Shown here piece after piece: positions 8,380-11,239 of a stretch of DNA of 11,239 bases; the first letter of the stretch is position 1; each line of letters begins with the position of its first letter. The stretch is from contig JAEEJD010000171.1 in NCBI GenBank assembly GCA_016281675.1, forward strand, positions 1 through 11,239, in the 5' to 3' direction. Source of the stretch: Lachnospiraceae bacterium. Lineage in GTDB: Bacteria; Bacillota_A; Clostridia; Lachnospirales; Lachnospiraceae. The position numbers and the translations under genes were made by a program. The notes under the pieces were generated by a model, which saw only the letters and a list, made by a program, of their open reading frames with translations, did not search any database and was not told the DNA's origin.

Positions 8380-9262
8380 CAAGATGAACGAAAGGGAAAA
8401 AGCGATACGTGCGCGCCTTAAAAACAGAAAGCGCATCGTTGTCAAGATAGGAAGCTCGTCTCTTCATCATATGAGTACCGGAGAGCTTAACCTGACGAAG
8501 ATGGAGCGTCTGGTCCGTGAGCTCTGCGAGCTCAAAAATCAGGGCAGGGACGTTATTCTCGTATCTTCGGGTGCTATCGCGGTTGGAAGAAAGACCGTTA
8601 ACCTGATCCCCGGGGAGAAGGATATACCTTTAAAACAGGCATGTGCAGCTATCGGACAGGCTCGACTAATGATGATATACGAAAGGCTTTTTGCCGAATA
8701 CAATCATCTGACGGCACAGATCCTTCTGACTATGCATACGATGACCGAGCAGTCAAGCCGGCTAAATGCCGAAAACACTTTTACCAAGCTGCTTGAACTC
8801 GGCGTTATTCCGGTCGTTAACGAAAACGATACTGTTGCTACACATGAAGTGGAAGATACATTCGGCGACAATGATTTTCTCGCTTCGGTGGTTACGGCGC
8901 TTACAGGTGCGGACCTTTTGATCCTGCTGTCCGATATTGACGGTATGTATACCGACGATCCGCACACCAACAAGGATGCAAGACTGATACCTATCATCGA
9001 AAAGCTCGATGACAAATACAGGGAGATGGCCAAGTCAACAACCGGAACCGGTATAGGAAGAGGCGGAATGAACGCCAAGATAAATGCGGCGACTGTAGCG
9101 ACATTCTCCGGAGCCGACATGGTTATCGCGAACGGAGAAGATGTCTCGGTCATTCATAAGATCGTTGAAGGCAGGAATTACGGTACGCTGTTTGTTGCAA
9201 ACGAGAACAATGATTTTCGCCTGCCGGACTTCGTCAATATGCGTATAAAAGGTGAGATCTGA
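8372..9262 (+). CDS. proB: Glutamate 5-kinase, short form without PUA domain
   Basis: ProB phosphorylates L-glutamate with ATP to glutamyl-5-phosphate, the first and normally proline-inhibited step of proline synthesis. The amino-acid kinase fold is complete in 296 residues: VVKIGSSSL (23-31, ATP/phosphate loop), VSSGAIAVG (64-72), VVNENDTVA (148-156), FGDNDFLAS (164-172), LLSDIDGMYTDDP (185-197) and the glycine-rich GTGIGRGGMNAKINAA (225-240). The fold ends near GTLF (271-274), leaving a tail of about 22 residues. The C-terminal PUA domain of the roughly 367-residue E. coli enzyme is missing; this short form is known in several Firmicutes, so it need not be a truncation. The start is a GTG overlapping the previous gene by 8 bases. 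proA, the usual next gene, is not adjacent; the stop runs directly into the cyclo-ligase start (TGATG). Confidence 0.96.
   Translation: MSDKMNEREKAIRARLKNRKRIVVKIGSSSLHHMSTGELNLTKMERLVRELCELKNQGRDVILVSSGAIAVGRKTVNLIPGEKDIPLKQACAAIGQARLMMIYERLFAEYNHLTAQILLTMHTMTEQSSRLNAENTFTKLLELGVIPVVNENDTVATHEVEDTFGDNDFLASVVTALTGADLLILLSDIDGMYTDDPHTNKDARLIPIIEKLDDKYREMAKSTTGTGIGRGGMNAKINAATVATFSGADMVIANGEDVSVIHKIVEGRNYGTLFVANENNDFRLPDFVNMRIKGEI
9248..9255 (+). promoter_or_regulatory. Ribosome-binding site (AAAGGTGA) for the cyclo-ligase gene
   Basis: AAAGGTGA within the last codons of proB lies 6 bases before ATG 9262 and matches the extended anti-Shine-Dalgarno complement. It allows efficient re-initiation at the TGATG junction. 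Confidence 0.65.
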
Positions 9263-9831
9263 TGACTAAGGCGTTGCTTAGAAAAGAAGCACTCGCTTCG
9301 CGAAGTAATCTTCCGGGGGATGATTGTTCCGAAAGGTCCCGCAGGATTTGTGATAGACTTCTTTCGAGCAACGAATATCAAAATGCTTCGACTGTCCTTT
9401 TATACAAGGCATATAACAACGAGGTCGATACCGATCCGATATTTGAAAGGGCGATCCGTGACGGCAAGAAGGTTTATTATCCCGTCTCCGATATCGTCGA
9501 CGGAAATCCGACGCTTACATTTTATGAGATAACCGACGCATCGCAGTTAATACCGGGATACAAGGGGATCATGGAACCCGATGTAACGAAAGGACTTCGC
9601 TGCTTAGAAGGGTCGGCCGATATATGCATAACTCCCGGAGTCGCATTTGACCGTAAGTGCCATCGTATAGGTTACGGGAAGGCTTTCTACGACAGATATT
9701 TAAGAATGAACACTCCGAAGACGGTTGTAGGACTTGCATATGATATACAGATCGTTGATGAGTTTGCCGTAGAGGATACAGACATTTCCGTTGATGCGGT
9801 GATGACCGAATCGAAAACATATTACGCATGA
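9262..9831 (+). CDS. 5-formyltetrahydrofolate cyclo-ligase (YgfA/YqgN family)
   Basis: The enzyme uses ATP to convert 5-formyltetrahydrofolate into 5,10-methenyltetrahydrofolate, returning an inhibitory, metabolically inert folate to the one-carbon pool. At 189 residues it has the typical length. Visible family features are the N-terminal K-x-x-L-R-K start (residues 3-8), the segment LLYKAYNNEVDT (46-57), GKKVYYPV (68-75), and the signature ITPGVAFDRKCHRIGYGKAF (123-142) followed by YDRYL. The usual signature reads G-Y-G-G/K-G-Y-Y-D-R; here GKAFYDR replaces glycine-tyrosine by alanine-phenylalanine, a mild variation. It starts one base inside the proB stop and its TGA overlaps the miaB ATG. 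I remember this gene as a frequent neighbour of proBA and miaB in Lachnospiraceae, which fits its place here. Confidence 0.94.
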   Translation: MTKALLRKEALASRSNLPGDDCSERSRRICDRLLSSNEYQNASTVLLYKAYNNEVDTDPIFERAIRDGKKVYYPVSDIVDGNPTLTFYEITDASQLIPGYKGIMEPDVTKGLRCLEGSADICITPGVAFDRKCHRIGYGKAFYDRYLRMNTPKTVVGLAYDIQIVDEFAVEDTDISVDAVMTESKTYYA

Positions 9832-11239
9832 AAGAATCAATAACGGACGTTATCAATACAGAACCGAATAACAGCGAAGAAGAACTGGCAAGAGTCAGGA
9901 AGTGCCTTGAAATTGCCAAGGAACTTGTGAGCGAAAGATCACAGCAAGCCGGCAGGAATCTGTCATATCATGTGACGACATTCGGATGTCAGATGAATGC
10001 GAGGGATTCCGAGAAGCTTTCGGGTATACTCGAAGAATGCGGATTTATCCGGGAAGATGATGAGCTTTGCGCGGATTTCGTTATATACAACACGTGCACG
10101 GTAAGGGATAACGCTAACCAGAAGTTTTTCGGACACTTGGGGAGCATCGGTGCGATCAAGAAGAAACGCCCCGAAATGATGATCGGCGTGTGCGGATGCC
10201 TGTCCCAGGAGGAGAGTGCAAGAGAAAAGATACTCAAGAGTTACCCGTTTGTGGATCTTGTGTTCGGAACTCATAACGTGTTTGATTTTGCCAGACTCCT
10301 GGTTATGGTATTGACGCGCGAAGCGCAAAACGGGAAGAGGGCAACCGTCACCGAGATTTGGGACGATACGGACATGATCGTTGAGGATATTCCCATCAGG
10401 CGGAATTTCAAGTTCAAATCCGGTGTCAATATCATGTTCGGCTGCAACAATTTTTGCAGTTACTGTATAGTTCCTTATGTGCGCGGACGCGAGAGGAGCC
10501 GTTCTCCCGAGGACATAATCTCGGAGATAACAAAGCTTGCCGACGACGGTGTCAAAGAAGTCATGCTTCTCGGACAGAATGTTAATTCTTACGGGCGCGG
10601 ACTGGACACAAAGATCACCTTTGCCTCACTTTTGCGTAAAGTTGCCGCGATTGACGGGATAGAGCGGATAAGGTTTATGACGAGTCACCCGAAGGATCTG
10701 TCTGATGAGCTTATCGATGTTATCGCGGATACACCGAAGATCTGCAGGCATATTCATTTGCCGCTCCAATCGGGATCTTCGAGGATCCTTGAGTCCATGA
10801 ACAGGCATTATACGAAGGAACAGTATATTGATCTGGCGCTAAAGATCAGGGAACGCGTACCGGGCATCGCGATCACCACGGATATAATCATCGGATATCC
10901 CGGCGAGACAGATGCGGATATTGATGATACAATAGATGTCATTGAAAAGGTAGGATTCGACGGAGCGTTCACGTTCATTTATTCGAAGAGGACAGGAACG
11001 CCTGCGGCTTCAATGCCCGATCAGGTAAGCGAGGATGTCGTTAAGAGAAACTTCGACAGAGTACTGGCCAAGGTGCAGGAGATGAGCATGAAGCGTGCGG
11101 AACTTCTGCAGGGACAGGTCATGGACGTCCTTGTCGAGGATATTAACCGTCAGGACGGATCGCTTGTTACGGGTAGATTATCAAACAACCTGAATGTTCA
11201 TTTTCCCGGGGACGAATCACTGATCGGAAAGACAGTGAA
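9828..11239 (+). CDS. miaB: tRNA-2-methylthio-N6-dimethylallyladenosine synthase MiaB (3' truncated by window edge)
   Basis: MiaB is a radical-SAM methylthiotransferase that adds a methylthio group to N6-(dimethylallyl)adenosine at position 37 of tRNAs reading UNN codons. The frame stays open to the window end: 470 full codons, probably lacking only some 10-20 residues. After an N-terminal extension of about 47 residues comes the UPF0004 domain with its three cluster cysteines, Cys54 (TFGCQMN), Cys90 (YNTCTVR) and Cys124 (GVCGCLSQEE). The radical-SAM core has Cys206, Cys210 and Cys213 (FGCNNFCSYCIVPYVRGRER) and HIHLPLQSGSS (308-318). A TRAM RNA-binding domain begins near residue 430 (MDVLVEDI, then GRLSNNLNVHFPG). 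The GCQMN and GTHN motifs and the overall pattern favour MiaB over the relatives RimO and MtaB. There is no good ribosome-binding site before the ATG, which overlaps the cyclo-ligase stop (ATGA); translation probably relies on coupling. Confidence 0.96.
   Translation, partial: MKESITDVINTEPNNSEEELARVRKCLEIAKELVSERSQQAGRNLSYHVTTFGCQMNARDSEKLSGILEECGFIREDDELCADFVIYNTCTVRDNANQKFFGHLGSIGAIKKKRPEMMIGVCGCLSQEESAREKILKSYPFVDLVFGTHNVFDFARLLVMVLTREAQNGKRATVTEIWDDTDMIVEDIPIRRNFKFKSGVNIMFGCNNFCSYCIVPYVRGRERSRSPEDIISEITKLADDGVKEVMLLGQNVNSYGRGLDTKITFASLLRKVAAIDGIERIRFMTSHPKDLSDELIDVIADTPKICRHIHLPLQSGSSRILESMNRHYTKEQYIDLALKIRERVPGIAITTDIIIGYPGETDADIDDTIDVIEKVGFDGAFTFIYSKRTGTPAASMPDQVSEDVVKRNFDRVLAKVQEMSMKRAELLQGQVMDVLVEDINRQDGSLVTGRLSNNLNVHFPGDESLIGKTV

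Noticed and set aside
8372..9262. proB as a pseudogene truncated at its 3' end
   Set aside because: All kinase motifs are intact, the frame ends in a neat TGATG junction with a good ribosome-binding site for the next gene, and PUA-less glutamate 5-kinases are known.

Overview
The window looks like chromosomal DNA of an anaerobic Firmicute of class Clostridia, and the protein flavour suggests Lachnospiraceae or a close relative. The basis is a Clostridia-type NfnB/GltA protein, a pyrimidine-nucleoside phosphorylase that matches the Bacillus/Geobacillus enzymes residue for residue at its key positions, a SpoVB/YtgP-type flippase, the HI0933 and COG2509 flavoproteins side by side, moderate GC by eye, and frequent AGA/AGG arginine and ATA isoleucine codons. 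The family assignment is an inference from remembered homologues, not from a search.

The layout is very dense. All ten genes lie on the + strand. The largest non-coding gap is 26 bases (977-1002) and the next is 10 bases (5431-5440). Order: 3' part of gltA/nfnB (1-976); pdp (1003-2307); phoH (2307-3272); ybeY (3269-3781); a MurJ/SpoVB-type flippase gene (3778-5430); an HI0933/BaiN-type flavoprotein (5441-6691); a COG2509 FAD-dependent dehydrogenase starting at a TTG (6688-8379); proB (8372-9262); 5-formyltetrahydrofolate cyclo-ligase (9262-9831); and miaB, which runs off the right edge (9828-11239). From pdp to miaB, seven of the eight junctions are start/stop overlaps (TAATG, ATGA, ATGA, TTGA, an 8-base overlap, TGATG, ATGA). 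I see no terminator, promoter, RNA gene, repeat, mobile element or CRISPR array. The simplest reading is one long, translationally coupled operon.

The genes cover several housekeeping tasks: redox balancing (NfnB-like), pyrimidine salvage (Pdp), RNA processing and ribosome quality (PhoH, YbeY), lipid-linked precursor export (flippase), two flavin enzymes of poorly known substrate, the first step of proline synthesis (ProB), folate salvage (cyclo-ligase) and tRNA modification (MiaB). They do not form one pathway. The recurring theme is RNA and nucleotide metabolism (pdp, phoH, ybeY, miaB) mixed with flavin and cofactor enzymes.

I do not find a convincing new biological system here. The points worth a second look are departures from expected gene order (phoH-ybeY without pgpH, dgkA, cdd or era; proB without proA), the tightly coupled pair of flavoproteins of uncertain substrate, the TTG start that sets the true N-terminus of the second one, and the length of the overlap chain.
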